Program-made: the position numbers and the translations under genes | Notes under the pieces: generated by a model | What the model saw: only the letters and a program-made list of their open reading frames with translations | Database searches by the model: none | Told to the model about the DNA's origin: nothing | Shown here: one piece after another, positions 1-12,102 of the stretch | Numbering within the stretch: the stretch's first letter is position 1 | Layout of the letters: every line of letters starts with the position of its first letter | Source: Cinclus cinclus | Taxonomy: Eukaryota; Chordata; Aves; Passeriformes; Cinclidae | Reading direction: 5' to 3' | NCBI RefSeq assembly: GCF_963662255.1 | Contig: NW_026912157.1 | Span: 213,501-277,500, forward strand | Length of the DNA: 64,000 bases

Positions 1-823
1 GGCCCATGCAGGGCTTTTGCCTCCAAAAATTCCATAAGGACGAGGATTTCTCCCAGACCAAAGCTGCCCCCTCCTCCAAACCTGGCTGCCATCGGAGGCC
101 CAAACGCGCCCCACCAAATGAAACCTGCATTGAGGGTTCTTGAGTTTGGCTTCCTGGGGAAAAGTGCCTCCTTTCGGAGTCAACTTGCCTGCGGCCCATG
201 CAGGGCTTTTGCCTACAAAAATTCCAGAAGGACGAGGATTTCTCCCAGACCAAAGCTGCCCCCTCCTCCAAACATGGCTGCCATCGGAGGCCCAAACGTG
301 CCCTACAAAATGACACCTGCCAAGTGGGCTCTTGAGTTTGGCTTCTTGGGTGGAAGTGCCTCCTTTCAAAGCCAACTTGCCTGCGGCACGTCCTGGGCTT
401 TTGCCTCCAAAAATTCCATAAGGACGAGGATTTCTCCCAGACCAAAGCTGCCCCCTCCTCCAAACCTGGCTGCCATCGGAGGCCCAAACGCGCCCTACAA
501 AATGACATCTGCCAAGTGGGCTCTTGAGTTTGGCTTCTTGCGGAAAAGTGCCTCCTTTCAAAGCCAACTTGCCTAACTAGCCTGCGGCCCGTGCTGGGCT
601 TTAGACTACAAAAATTCCATAAGGACGAGGATTTCTCCCAGACCAAAGCTGCCCCCTCCTCCAAACCTGGCTGCCATCGGAGGCCCAAACGCGCCCCACA
701 AAATGACATCTGCATTGAGGGTTCTTGAGTTTGGCTTCTTGGGGAAAAGCGCCTCCTTTCGGAGTCAACTTGCCTAACTTGCCTGCGGCCCATGTGGGGT
801 TTTTGCCTACAAAAATTCCATAA
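1..823 (+). repeat. Leading mixed monomers, no HOR period assigned
   Basis: The window opens inside a monomer head. Landmarks at 41, 233, 425, 626 and 827 give steps of 192, 192, 201 and 201 bp. One monomer has a private base (atgaaacctgc near 119) and one reads aacatggctgcc instead of aacctggctgcc near 271. The cggcacgtcctggg head near 383 recurs near 20,090. No gene or unique sequence is present. Confidence 0.9.
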
Positions 824-1209
824 GGACGAGGATTTCTCCCAGACCAAAGCTGCCCCCTCCTCCAAACCTGGCTGCCATCGGAGGCCCAAACGCGCCCTAC
901 AAAATGACACCTGCCAAGTCGGCTCTTGAGTTTGGCTTCTTGGGGAAAAGTGACTCCTTTCAAAACCAACTTGCCTGCGTCCCGTCCTGGGCTTTTGCTA
1001 CAAAAATTCCATAAGGACGAGGATTCCTCCCAGACCAAAGCTGCCCCCTCCTCCAAACCTGGCTGCCATCAGAGGCCCAAACGCGCCCTACAAAATGACA
1101 TCTGCCAAGTGGGCTCTTGAGTTTGGCTTTCTGGGGAAAAGTGCCTCCTTTCGGAGTCAACTTGCCTGCGGCTCATGCAAGGGTTTTGCCTCCAAAAATT
1201 CCATAAGGA

Positions 1210-1401
1210 CGAGGATTTCTCCCAGACCAAAGCTGCCCCCTCCTCCAAACCTGGCTGCCATCGGAGGCCCAAACGCGCCCTACAAAATGACACCTGCCAA
1301 GTGGGCTCTTGAGTTTGGCTTCTTGGGGAAAATTGCCTCCTTTCGGAGTCAACTTGCCGGCGGCCCATGCAGGGCTTTTGCCTACAAAAATTCCATAAGG
1401 A
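1210..1401 (+). repeat. Representative 192-bp monomer
   Basis: This is the commonest length class, phased here from cgaggat to the base before the next cgaggat. The tail runs straight from cttgcc into the next monomer's head without the extra 9 bp. This copy carries the 'gaaaattgcc' tail variant (aaaatt rather than aaaagt) and leads into a ccggcggcccatgc head, a subtype that recurs across the first 60 kb. Two GGCCCA motifs lie exactly 96 bp apart in the consensus monomer, one in the head and one after catcggag. Confidence 0.95.
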
Positions 1402-1602
1402 CGAGGATTTCTCCCAGAACAAAGCTGCCCCCTCCTCCAAACCTGGATGCCATCGGAGGCCCAAACGCGCCCTACAAAATGACATCTGCATTGTGGGTTC
1501 TTGAGTTTGGCTTCTTGGGGAAAAGTGCCTCCTTTCGGAGCCAACTTGCCTAACTTGCCTGCGGCCCGTCCTGGGCTTTTGCCTACAAAAATTCCAGAAG
1601 GA
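1402..1602 (+). repeat. Representative 201-bp monomer with 9-bp tail duplication
   Basis: It has the same layout as the 192-bp form but ends cttgcctaacttgcctgcgg, so the nine bases cttgcctaa are a tandem near-copy of the following cttgcctgc. Variants of the added segment elsewhere are taactagcc, taatttgcc, taacgtgcc and taccttgcc. The duplication puts a plus-strand TAA (or TAG in the taactagcc form) into some frames and keeps the monomer length a multiple of three. A single slippage origin followed by spread is likely, because the insertion site is always the same. Confidence 0.95.
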
Positions 1603-1793
1603 CGAGGATTTCTCCCAGACCAAAGCTGCCCCCTCCTCCAAACCTGGCTGCCATCGGAGGCCCAAACGCGCCCTACAAAATGACACCTGCCAAGTCGGCT
1701 CTTGAGTTTGGCTTCTTGGGGAAAAGTGACTCCTTTCAAAACCAACTTGCCTGCGTCCCGTCCCGGGCTTTTGCTACAAAAATTCCATAAGGA
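1603..1793 (+). repeat. Representative 191-bp monomer (frame-shifting class)
   Basis: The missing base is one C in the head: gcttttgctacaaaa instead of gcttttgcctacaaaa. These monomers are linked to other markers: the preceding tail reads gtgactcctttcaaaac and the head starts cctgcgtcccg. Two main subtypes exist, one with cgtcctgggctttt or cgtcccgggctttt, the other with cgtcccggacgtttg, often followed by ccctccgcc in place of ccctcctcc. The class is common up to about 60.7 kb; I found none after about 60,750. Confidence 0.93.
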
Positions 1794-2375
1794 CGAGGAT
1801 TCCTCCCAGACCAAAGCTGCCCCCTCCTCCAAACCTGGCTGCCATCGGAGGCCCACACGCGCCCTACAAAATGACATCTGCCAAGTGGGCTCTTGAGTTT
1901 GGCTTTCTGGGGAAAAGTGCCTCCTTTCGGAGTCAACTTGCCTGCGGCTCATGCAGGGGTTTTGCCTACAAAAATTCCATAAGGACGAGGATTTCTCCCA
2001 GACCAAAGCTGCCCCCTCCTCCAAACCTGGCTGCCATCGGAGGCCCAAACGCGCCCTACAAAATGACACCTGCCAAGTGGGCTCTTGAGTTTGGCTTCTT
2101 GGGGAAAATTGCCTCCTTTCGGAGTCAACTTGCCGGCGGCCCATGCAGGGCTTTTGCCTACAAAAATTCCATAAGGACGAGGATTTCTCCCAGACCAAAG
2201 CTGCCCCCTCCTCCAAACCTGGCTGCCATCGGAGGCCCAAACGCGCCCTACAAAATGACATTTGCCAAGTGGGCTCTTGAGTTTGGCTTCTTGGGGAAAA
2301 GTGCCTCCTTTCGGAGCCAACTTGCCTAACTTGCCTGCGGCCCGTCCTGGGCTTTTGAGTACAAAAATTCCATAA

Positions 2376-3140
2376 GGACGAGGATTTCTCCCAGACCAAA
2401 GCTGCCCCCTCCTCCAAACCTGGCTTCCATCGGAGGCCCAAACGCGCCCTACAAAATGACATCTGCCAAGTGGGCTCTTGAGTTTGGCTTTCTGGGGAAA
2501 TGTGCCTCCTTTCGGAGTCAACTTGCCTGCGGCCCATGCAGGGCTTTTGCCTACAAAAATTCCATAAGGACGAGGATTTCTCCCAGACCAAAGCTGCCCC
2601 CTCCTCCAAACCTGGCTGCCATCAGAGGCCCAAACGCGCCCTACAAAATGACACCTGCCAAGTGGGCTCTTGAGTTTGGCTTTCTGGGGAAAAGTGCCTC
2701 CTTTCGGAGTCAACTTGCCTGCGGCTCATGCAGGAGTTTTGCCTCCAAAAATTCCATAAGGACGAGGATTTCTCCCAGACCAAAGCTGCCCCCTCCTCCA
2801 AACCTGGCTGCCATCGGAGGCCCAAACGCGCCCTACAAAATGACACCTGCCAAGTGGGCTCTTGAGTTTGGCTTCTTGGGGAAAATTGCCTCCTTTCGGA
2901 GTCAACTTGCCGGCGGCCCATGCAGGGCTTTTGCCTACAAAAATTCCATAAGGACGAGGATTTCTCCCAGAACAAAGCTGCCCCCTCCTCCAAACCTGGC
3001 TGCCATCGGAGGCCCAAACGCGCCCTACAAAATGACATCTGCATTGTGGGTTCTTGAGTTTGGCTTCTTGGGGAAAAGTGCCTCCTTTCGGAGCCAACTT
3101 GCCTAACTTGCCTGCGGCCCGTCCTGGGCTTTTGAGTACA
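2376..3140 (+). repeat. Third, variant 4-mer of the same series
   Basis: Landmarks at 2379, 2571, 2763, 2955 and 3156 give steps of 192, 192, 192 and 201. The subtype order resembles the preceding 776-bp units, including the gaaaattgcc tail and the gcattgtgggttc tail, but the first monomer is full length. Private bases include gggaaatgtgcc near 2,500 and catgcaggag near 2,730. Confidence 0.75.
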
Positions 3141-6100
3141 AAAATTCCATAAGGACGAGGATTTCTCCCAGACCAAAGCTGCCCCCTCCTCCAAACCTGG
3201 CTGCCATCGGAGGTCCAAACGCGCCCTACAAAATGACATCTGCCAAGTGGGCTCTTGAGTTTGGCTTCTTGCGGAAAAGTGCCTCCTTTCAAAGCCAACT
3301 TGCCTAACTAGCCTGCGGCCCGTGCTGGGCTTTAGACTACAAAAATTCCATAAGGACGAGGATTTCTCCCAGACCAAAGCTGCCCCCTCCTCCAAACCTG
3401 GCTGCCATCGGAGGCCCAAACGCGCCCCACAAAATGACATCTGCATTGAGGGTTCTTGAGTTTGGCTTCTTGGGGAAAAGTGCCTCCTTTCGGAGTCAAC
3501 TTGCCTAACTTGCCTGCGGCCCATGTGGGGTTTTTGCCTACAAAAATTCCATAAGGACGAGGATTTCTCCCAGACCAAAGCTGCCCCCTCCTCCAAACCT
3601 GGCTGCCATCGGAGGCCCAAACGCGCCCTACAAAATGACACCTGCCAAGTCGGCTCTTGAGTTTGGCTTCTTGGGGAAAAGTGACTCCTTTCAAAACCAA
3701 CTTGCCTGCGTCCCGTCCTGGGCTTTTGCTACAAAAATTCCATAAGGACGAGGATTTCTCCCAGACCAAAGCTGCCCCCTCCTCCAAACCTGGCTGCCAT
3801 CGGAGGCCCAAACGCGCCCTACAAAATGACACCTGCCAAGTGGGCTCTTGAGTTTGGCTTCTTGGGGAAAAGTGCCTCCTTTCAAAGCCAACTTGCCTAA
3901 CTTGCCTGCGGCCCGTCCTGGGCTTTTGCCTACAAAAATTCCAGAAGGACAAGGATTTCTCCCAGACCAAAGCTGCTCCCTCCTCCAAACCTGGCTGCCA
4001 TCGGAGGCCCAAACGCGCCCTACAAAATGACATCTGCCAAGTGGGCTCTTGAGTTTGGCTTCTTGGGGAAAAGTGACTCCTTTCAAAACCAACTTGCCTG
4101 CGTCCCGTCCCGGACGTTTGCTACAAAAATTCCATAAGGACGAGGATTCCTCCCAGACCAAAGCTGCCCCCTCCGCCAAACCTGGCTGCCATCGGAGGCC
4201 CAAACGCGCCCTACAAAATGACATCTGCCAAGCGGGCTCTTGAGTTTGGCTTCTTGGGGAAAAGTGCCTCCTTTCGGAGTCAACTTGCCGGCGGCCCATG
4301 CAGGGCTTTTGCCTCCAAAAATTCCATAAGGACGAGGATTTCTCCCAGACCAAAGCTGCCCCCTCCTCCAAACCTGGCTGCCATTGGAGGCCCAAACGCG
4401 CCCCACAAAATGACATCTGCATTGAGGGTTCTTGAGTTTGGCTTCCTGGGGAAAAGTGCCTCCTTTCGGAGTCAACTTGCCTGCGGCCCATGCAGGGCTT
4501 TTGCCTACAAAAATTCCAGAAGGACGAGGATTTCTCCCAGACCAAAGCTGCCCCCTCCTCCAAACCTGGCTGCCATCGGAGGCCCAAACGTGCCCTACAA
4601 AATGACACCTGCCAAGTGGGCTCTTGAGTTTGGCTTCTTGGGTGGAAGTGCCTCCTTTCAAAGCCAACTTGCCTAATTTGCCTGCAGCCCATGTGGGGTT
4701 TTTGCCTACAAAAATTCCATAAGGACGAGGATTTCTCCCAGACCAAAGCTGCCCCCTCCTCCAAACCTGGCTGACATCGGAGGCCCAAACGCGCCCTACA
4801 AAATGACACCTGCCAAGTCGGCTCTTGAGTTTGGCTTCTTGGGGAAAAGTGACTCCTTTCAAAACCAACTTGCCTGCGTCCCGTCCTGGGCTTTTGCTAC
4901 AAAAATTCCATAAGGACGAGGATTCCTCCCAGACCAAAGCTGCCCCCTCCTCCAAACCTGGCTGCCATCAGAGGCCCAAACGCGCCCTACAAAATGACAT
5001 CTGCCAAGTGGGCTCTTGAGTTTGGCTTCTTGGGGAAAAGTGCCTCCTTTCGGAGTCAACTTGCCTGCGGCTCATGCAAGGGTTTTGCCTCCAAAAATTC
5101 CATAAGGACGAGGATTTCTCCCAGACCAAAGCTGCCCCCTCCTCCAAACCTGGCTGCCATCGGAGGCCCAAACGCGCCCTACAAAATGACACCTGCCAAG
5201 TGGGCTCTTGAGTTTGGCTTCTTGGGGAAAATTGCCTCCTTTCGGAGTCAACTTGCCGGCGGCCCATGCAGGGCTTTTGCCTACAAAAATTCCATAAGGA
5301 CGAGGATTTCTCCCAGAACAAAGCTGCCCCCTCCTCCAAACCTGGCTGCCATCGGAGGCCCAAACGCGCCCTACAAAATGACATCTGCATTGTGGGTTCT
5401 TGAGTTTGGCTTCTTGGGGAAAAGTGCCTCCTTTCGGAGCCAACTTGCCTAACTTGCCTGCGGCCCGTCCTGGGCTTTTGAGTACAAAAATTCCAGAAGG
5501 ACGAGGATTCCTCCCAGACCAAAGCTGCTCCCTCCTCCAAACCTGGCTGCCATCGGAGGCCCAAACGCGCCCTACAAAATGACATCTGCCAAGTGGGCTC
5601 TTGAGTTTGGCTTCTTGGGGAAAAGTGACTCCTTTCAAAACCAACTTGCCTGCGTCCCGTCCCGGACGTTTGCTACAAAAATTCCATAAGGACGAGGATT
5701 TCTCCCAGACCAAAGCTGCCCCCTCCGCCAAACCTGGCTGCCATCGGAGGCCCAAACGCGCCCTACAAAATGACATCTGCCAAGCGGGCTCTTGAGTTTG
5801 GCTTCTTGGGGAAAAGTGACTCCTTTCGGAGTCAACTTGCCGGCGGCCCATGCAGGGCTTTTGCCTACAAAAATTCCAGAAGGACGAGGATTTCTCCCAG
5901 ACCAAAGCTGCCCCCTCCTCCAAACCTGGCTGCCATCGGAGGCCCAAACGCGCCCTACAAAATGACACCTGCCAAGTGGGCTCTTGAGTTTGGCTTCTTG
6001 GGGAAAAGTGCCTCCTTTCGGAGCCAACTTGCCTAACTAGCCTGCGGCCTGTGCTGGGCTTTTGCCTACAAAAATTCCATAAGGACGAGGATTTCTCCCA

Positions 6101-6652
6101 GACCAAAGCTGCCCCCTCCTCCAAACCTGGCTGCCATCAGAGGCCCAAACGCGCCCTACAAAATGACATCTGCCAAGTGGGCTCTTGAGTTTGGCTTCTT
6201 GGGGAAAAGTGCCTCATTTCGGAGCCAAATTGCCTAACTTGACTGCGGCCCGTCCAGGGCTTTTGCCGCCAAAAATTCCATAAGGACGAGGATTTCTCCC
6301 AGACCAAAGCTGCTCCCTCCTCCAAACCTGGCTGCCATCGGAGGCCCAAACGCGCCCCACAAAATGACACCTGCATTGAGGGTTCTTGAGTTTGGCTTCC
6401 TGGGGAAAAGTGCCTCCTTTCGGAGTCAACTTGCCTGCGGCCCATGCAGGGCTTTTGCCTACAAAAATTCCAGAAGGACGAGGATTTCTCCCAGACCAAA
6501 GCTGCCCCCTCCTCCAAACCTGGCTGCCATCGGAGGCCCAAACGTGCCCCACCAAATGACACCTGCATTGAGGGTTCTTGAGTTTGGCTTCCTGGGGAAA
6601 AGTGCCTCCTTTCGGAGTCAACTTGCCTGCGGCCCATGCAGGGCTTTTGCCT
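3141..6652 (+). repeat. Large HOR block, copy 1 (partner at 8,209-12,102)
   Basis: Sequence matches the 8.2-12.1 kb region at offset 5,068 for the first ~0.5 kb and then at 5,450. The step of 382 equals two extra 191-bp monomers in the later copy. The first 1.24 kb (3,141-4,383) also matches 20,113-21,355 at offset 16,972, including a private cggaggtccaaac variant. Differences are scattered single bases, for example ggcttcttgggg here against ggctttctgggg in the partner near 5,030/10,480. Confidence 0.82.
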
Positions 6653-8250
6653 CCAAAAATTCCATAAGGACGAGGATTTCTCCCAGACCAAAGCTGCCCC
6701 CTCCTCCAAACCTGGCTGCCATCGGAGGCCCAAACGTGCCCTACAAAATGACACCTGCCAAGTGGGCTCTTGAGTTTGGCTTCTTGGGTGGAAGTGCCTC
6801 CTTTCAAAGCCAACTTGCCTGCGGCCCGTGCTGGGCTTTAGACTACAAAAATTCCATAAGGACGAGGATTTCTCCCAGACCAAAGCTGCTCCCTCCTCCA
6901 AACCTGGCTGCCATCGGAGGCCCAAACGCGCCCTACAAAATGACATCTGCCAAGTGGGCTCTTGAGTTTGGCTTCTTGGGGAAAAGTGACTCCTTTCAAA
7001 ACCAACTTGCCTGCGTCCCGTCCCGGACGTTTGCTACAAAAATTCCATAAGGACGAGGATTTCTCCCAGACCAAAGCTGCCCCCTCCGCCAAACCTGGCT
7101 GCCATCGGAGGCCCAAACGCGCCCTACAAAATGACATCTGCCAAGCGGGCTCTTGAGTTTGGCTTCTTGGGGAAAAGTGCCTCCTTTCGGAGTCAACTTG
7201 CCGGCGGCCCATGCAGGGCTTTTGCCTACAAAAATTCCATAAGGACGAGGATTTCTCCCAGACCAAAGCTGCCCCCTCCTCCAAACCTGGCTGCCATCGG
7301 AGGCCCAAACGCGCCCTACAAAATGACACCTGCCAAGTGGGCTCTTGAGTTTGGCTTCTTGGGGAAAAGTGCCTCCTTTCGGAGCCAACTTGCCTAACTA
7401 GCCTGCGGCCTGTGCTGGGCTTTTGCCTACAAAAATTCCATAAGGACGAGGATTTCTCCCAGACCAAAGCTGCCCCCTCCTCCAAACCTGGCTGCCATCA
7501 GAGGCCCAAACGCGCCCTACAAAATGACATCTGCCAAGTGGGCTCTTGAGTTTGGCTTCTTGGGGAAAAGTGCCTCATTTCGGAGCCAAATTGCCTAACT
7601 TGACTGCGGCCCGTCCAGGGCTTTTGCCGCCAAAAATTCCAGAAGGACGAGGATTTCTCCCAGACCAAAGCTGCTCCCTCCTCCAAACCTGGCTGCCATC
7701 GGAGGCCCAAACGCGCCCCACAAAATGACACCTGCATTGAGGGTTCTTGAGTTTGGCTTCCTGGGGAAAAGTGCCTCCTTTCGGAGTCAACTTGCCTGCG
7801 GCCCATGCAGGGCTTTTGCCTACAAAAATTCCAGAAGGACGAGGATTTCTCCCAGACCAAAGCTGCCCCCTCCTCCAAACCTGGCTGCCATCGGAGGCCC
7901 AAACGTGCCCCACCAAATGACACCTGCATTGAGGGTTCTTGAGTTTGGCTTCCTGGGGAAAAGTGCCTCCTTTCGGAGTCAACTTGCCTGCGGCCCATGC
8001 AGGGCTTTTGCCTCCAAAAATTCCATAAGGACGAGGATTTCTCCCAGACCAAAGCTGCCCCCTCCTCCAAACCTGGCTGCCATCGGAGGCCCAAACGTGC
8101 CCTACAAAATGACACCTGCCAAGTGGGCTCTTGAGTTTGGCTTCTTGGGTGGAAGTGCCTCCTTTCAAAGCCAACTTGCCTGCGGCCCGTGCTGGGCTTT
8201 AGACTACAAAAATTCCATAAGGACGAGGATTTCTCCCAGACCAAAGCTGC
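5510..8250 (+). repeat. Seven-monomer HOR, 1,361-bp period, two tandem copies
   Basis: Landmarks 5502, 5693, 5885, 6086, 6287, 6479, 6671, 6863 give 191, 192, 201, 201, 192, 192, 192, which sums to 1,361. Landmarks at 7,054 and 8,224 follow the same period. The junction lies near 6,870-6,890. Differences found between copies: gtgactcc versus gtgcctcc (about 5,820/7,181), ccagaagg versus ccataagg (about 5,878/7,239), and the reverse at about 6,280/7,641. The unit includes the gactgcggcccgtccaggg head subtype. Confidence 0.88.
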
Positions 8251-11200
8251 CCCCTCCTCCAAACCTGGCTGCCATCGGAGGCCCAAACGCGCCCTACAAA
8301 ATGACATCTGCCAAGTGGGCTCTTGAGTTTGGCTTCTTGCGGAAAAGTGCCTCCTTTCAAAGCCAACTTGCCTAACTAGCCTGCGGCCCGTGCTGGGCTT
8401 TAGACTACAAAAATTCCATAAGGACGAGGATTTCTCCCAGACCAAAGCTGCCCCCTCCTCCAAACCTGGCTGCCATCGGAGGCCCAAACGCGCCCCACAA
8501 AATGACATCTGCATTGAGGGTTCTTGAGTTTGGCTTCTTGGGGAAAAGTGCCTCCTTTCGGAGTCAACTTGCCTAACTTGCCTGCGGCCCATGTGGGGTT
8601 TTTGCCTACAAAAATTCCATAAGGACGAGGATTTCTCCCAGACCAAAGCTGCCCCCTCCTCCAAACCTGGCTGCCATCGGAGGCCCAAACGCGCCCTACA
8701 AAATGACACCTGCCAAGTCGGCTCTTGAGTTTGGCTTCTTGGGGAAAAGTGACTCCTTTCAAAACCAACTTGCCTGCGTCCCGTCCTGGGCTTTTGCTAC
8801 AAAAATTCCATAAGGACGAGGATTCCTCCCAGACCAAAGCTGCCCCCTCCTCCAAACCTGGCTGCCATCGGAGGCCCAAACGCGCCCTACAAAATGACAC
8901 CTGCCAAGTCGGCTCTTGAGTTTGGCTTCTTGGGGAAAAGTGACTCCTTTCAAAACCAACTTGCCTGCGTCCCGTCCCGGACGTTTGCTACAAAAATTCC
9001 ATAAGGACGAGGATTCCTCCCAGACCAAAGCTGCCCCCTCCGCCAAACCTGGCTGCCATCGGAGGCCCAAACGCGCCCTACAAAATGACACCTGCCAAGT
9101 CGGCTCTTGAGTTTGGCTTCTTGGGGAAAAGTGACTCCTTTCAAAACCAACTTGCCTGCGTCCCGTCCTGGGCTTTTGCTACAAAAATTCCATAAGGACG
9201 AGGATTTCTCCCAGACCAAAGCTGCCCCCTCCTCCAAACCTGGCTGCCATCGGAGGCCCAAACGCGCCCTACAAAATGACACCTGCCAAGTGGGCTCTTG
9301 AGTTTGGCTTCTTGGGGAAAAGTGCCTCCTTTCAAAGCCAACTTGCCTAACTTGCCTGCGGCCCGTCCTGGGCTTTTGCCTACAAAAATTCCAGAAGGAC
9401 AAGGATTTCTCCCAGACCAAAGCTGCTCCCTCCTCCAAACCTGGCTGCCATCGGAGGCCCAAACGCGCCCTACAAAATGACATCTGCCAAGTGGGCTCTT
9501 GAGTTTGGCTTCTTGGGGAAAAGTGACTCCTTTCAAAACCAACTTGCCTGCGTCCCGTCCCGGACGTTTGCTACAAAAATTCCATAAGGACGAGGATTCC
9601 TCCCAGACCAAAGCTGCCCCCTCCGCCAAACCTGGCTGCCATCGGAGGCCCAAACGCGCCCTACAAAATGACATCTGCCAAGCGGGCTCTTGAGTTTGGC
9701 TTCTTGGGGAAAAGTGCCTCCTTTCGGAGTCAACTTGCCGGCGGCCCATGCAGGGCTTTTGCCTCCAAAAATTCCATAAGGACGAGGATTTCTCCCAGAC
9801 CAAAGCTGCCCCCTCCTCCAAACCTGGCTGCCATTGGAGGCCCAAACGCGCCCCACAAAATGACACCTGCATTGAGGGTTCTTGAGTTTGGCTTCCTGGG
9901 GAAAAGTGCCTCCTTTCGGAGTCAACTTGCCTGCGGCCCATGCAGGGCTTTTGCCTACAAAAATTCCAGAAGGACGAGGATTTCTCCCAGACCAAAGCTG
10001 CCCCCTCCTCCAAACCTGGCTGCCATCGGAGGCCCAAACGTGCCCTACAAAATGACACCTGCCAAGTGGGCTCTTGAGTTTGGCTTCTTGGGTGGAAGTG
10101 CCTCCTTTCAAAGCCAACTTGCCTAATTTGCCTGCAGCCCATGTGGGGTTTTTGCCTACAAAAATTCCATAAGGACGAGGATTTCTCCCAGACCAAAGCT
10201 GCCCCCTCCTCCAAACCTGGCTGACATCGGAGGCCCAAACGCGCCCTACAAAATGACACCTGCCAAGTCGGCTCTTGAGTTTGGCTTCTTGGGGAAAAGT
10301 GACTCCTTTCAAAACCAACTTGCCTGCGTCCCGTCCTGGGCTTTTGCTACAAAAATTCCATAAGGACGAGGATTCCTCCCAGACCAAAGCTGCCCCCTCC
10401 TCCAAACCTGGCTGCCATCGGAGGCCCAAACGCGCCCTACAAAATGACATCTGCCAAGTGGGCTCTTGAGTTTGGCTTTCTGGGGAAAAGTGCCTCCTTT
10501 CGGAGTCAACTTGCCTGCGGCTCATGCAGGGGTTTTGCCTGCAAAAATTCCATAAGGACGAGGATTTCTCCCAGACCAAAGCTGCCCCCTCCTCCAAACC
10601 TGGCTGCCATCGGAGGCCCAAACGCGCCCTACAAAATGACACCTGCCAAGTGGGCTCTTGAGTTTGGCTTCTTGGGGAAAATTGCCTCCTTTCGGAGTCA
10701 ACTTGCCGGCGGCCCATGCAGGGCTTTTGCCTACAAAAATTCCATAAGGACGAGGATTTCTCCCAGAACAAAGCTGCCCCCTCCTCCAAACCTGGCTGCC
10801 ATCGGAGGCCCAAACGCGCCCTACAAAATGACATCTGCATAGTGGGTTCTTGAGTTTGGCTTCTTGGGGAAAAGTGCCTCCTTTCGGAGCCAACTTGCCT
10901 AACTTGCCTGCGGCCCGTCCTGGGCTTTTGAGTACAAAAATTCCATAAGGACGAGGATTTCTCCCAGACCAAAGCTGCTCCCTCCTCCAAACCTGGCTGC
11001 CATCGGAGGCCCAAACGCGCCCTACAAAATGACATCTGCCAAGTGGGCTCTTGAGTTTGGCTTCTTGGGGAAAAGTGACTCCTTTCAAAACCAACTTGCC
11101 TGCGTCCCGTCCCGGACGTTTGCTACAAAAATTCCATAAGGACGAGGATTTCTCCCAGACCAAAGCTGCCCCCTCCGCCAAACCTGGCTGCCATCGGAGG

Positions 11201-12102
11201 CCCAAACGCGCCCTACAAAATGACATCTGCCAAGCGGGCTCTTGAGTTTGGCTTCTTGGGGAAAAGTGCCTCCTTTCGGAGTCAACTTGCCGGCGGCCCA
11301 TGCAGGGCTTTTGCCTACAAAAATTCCATAAGGACGAGGATTTCTCCCAGACCAAAGCTGCCCCCTCCTCCAAACCTGGCTGCCATCGGAGGCCCAAACG
11401 CGCCCTACAAAATGACACCTGCCAAGTGGGCTCTTGAGTTTGGCTTCTTGGGGAAAAGTGCCTCCTTTCGGAGCCAACTTGCCTAACTAGCCTGCGGCCT
11501 GTGCTGGGCTTTTGCCTACAAAAATTCCATAAGGACGAGGATTTCTCCCAGACCAAAGCTGCCCCCTCCTCCAAACCTGGCTGCCATCAGAGGCCCAAAC
11601 GCGCCCTACAAAATGACATCTGCCAAGTGGGCTCTTGAGTTTGGCTTCTTGGGGAAAAGTGCCTCATTTCGGAGCCAAATTGCCTAACTTGACTGCGGCC
11701 CGTCCAGGGCTTTTGCCGCCAAAAATTCCAGAAGGACGAGGATTTCTCCCAGACCAAAGCTGCTCCCTCCTCCAAACCTGGCTGCCATCGGAGGCCCAAA
11801 CGCGCCCCACAAAATGACACCTGCATTGAGGGTTCTTGAGTTTGGCTTCCTGGGGAAAAGTGCCTCCTTTCGGAGTCAACTTGCCTGCGGCCCATGCAGG
11901 GCTTTTGCCTACAAAAATTCCAGAAGGACGAGGATTTCTCCCAGACCAAAGCTGCCCCCTCCTCCAAACCTGGCTGCCATCGGAGGCCCAAACGTGCCCC
12001 ACCAAATGACACCTGCATTGAGGGTTCTTGAGTTTGGCTTCCTGGGGAAAAGTGCCTCCTTTCGGAGTCAACTTGCCTGCGGCCCATGCAGGGCTTTTGC
12101 CT
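8209..12102 (+). repeat. Large HOR block, copy 2
   Basis: This is the partner of 3,141-6,652. It holds two additional 191-bp monomers in a row (about 8,725-9,106), so three 191-bp-type tails follow one another. That accounts for the change of offset from 5,068 to 5,450. Similarity stops near 12,103, where the head changes from gcctccaaaaattcc to gcctacaaaaattcc. The block overlaps the left part of the first 4,492-bp unit. Confidence 0.8.

Larger units (their letters stand above)
824..2375 (+). repeat. Four-monomer HOR, 776-bp period, two copies
   Basis: Landmarks at 1018, 1210, 1402, 1603 and then 1794, 1986, 2178, 2379 give 192, 192, 201, 191 and again 192, 192, 201, so the pattern repeats every 776 bp. 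Sequence agreement at this offset runs from about 824 to 1,484 against 1,600 to 2,260. It then weakens where the second copy has catttgccaag instead of catctgcattg. A related set with a 192-bp monomer replacing the 191-bp one follows. Confidence 0.8.
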
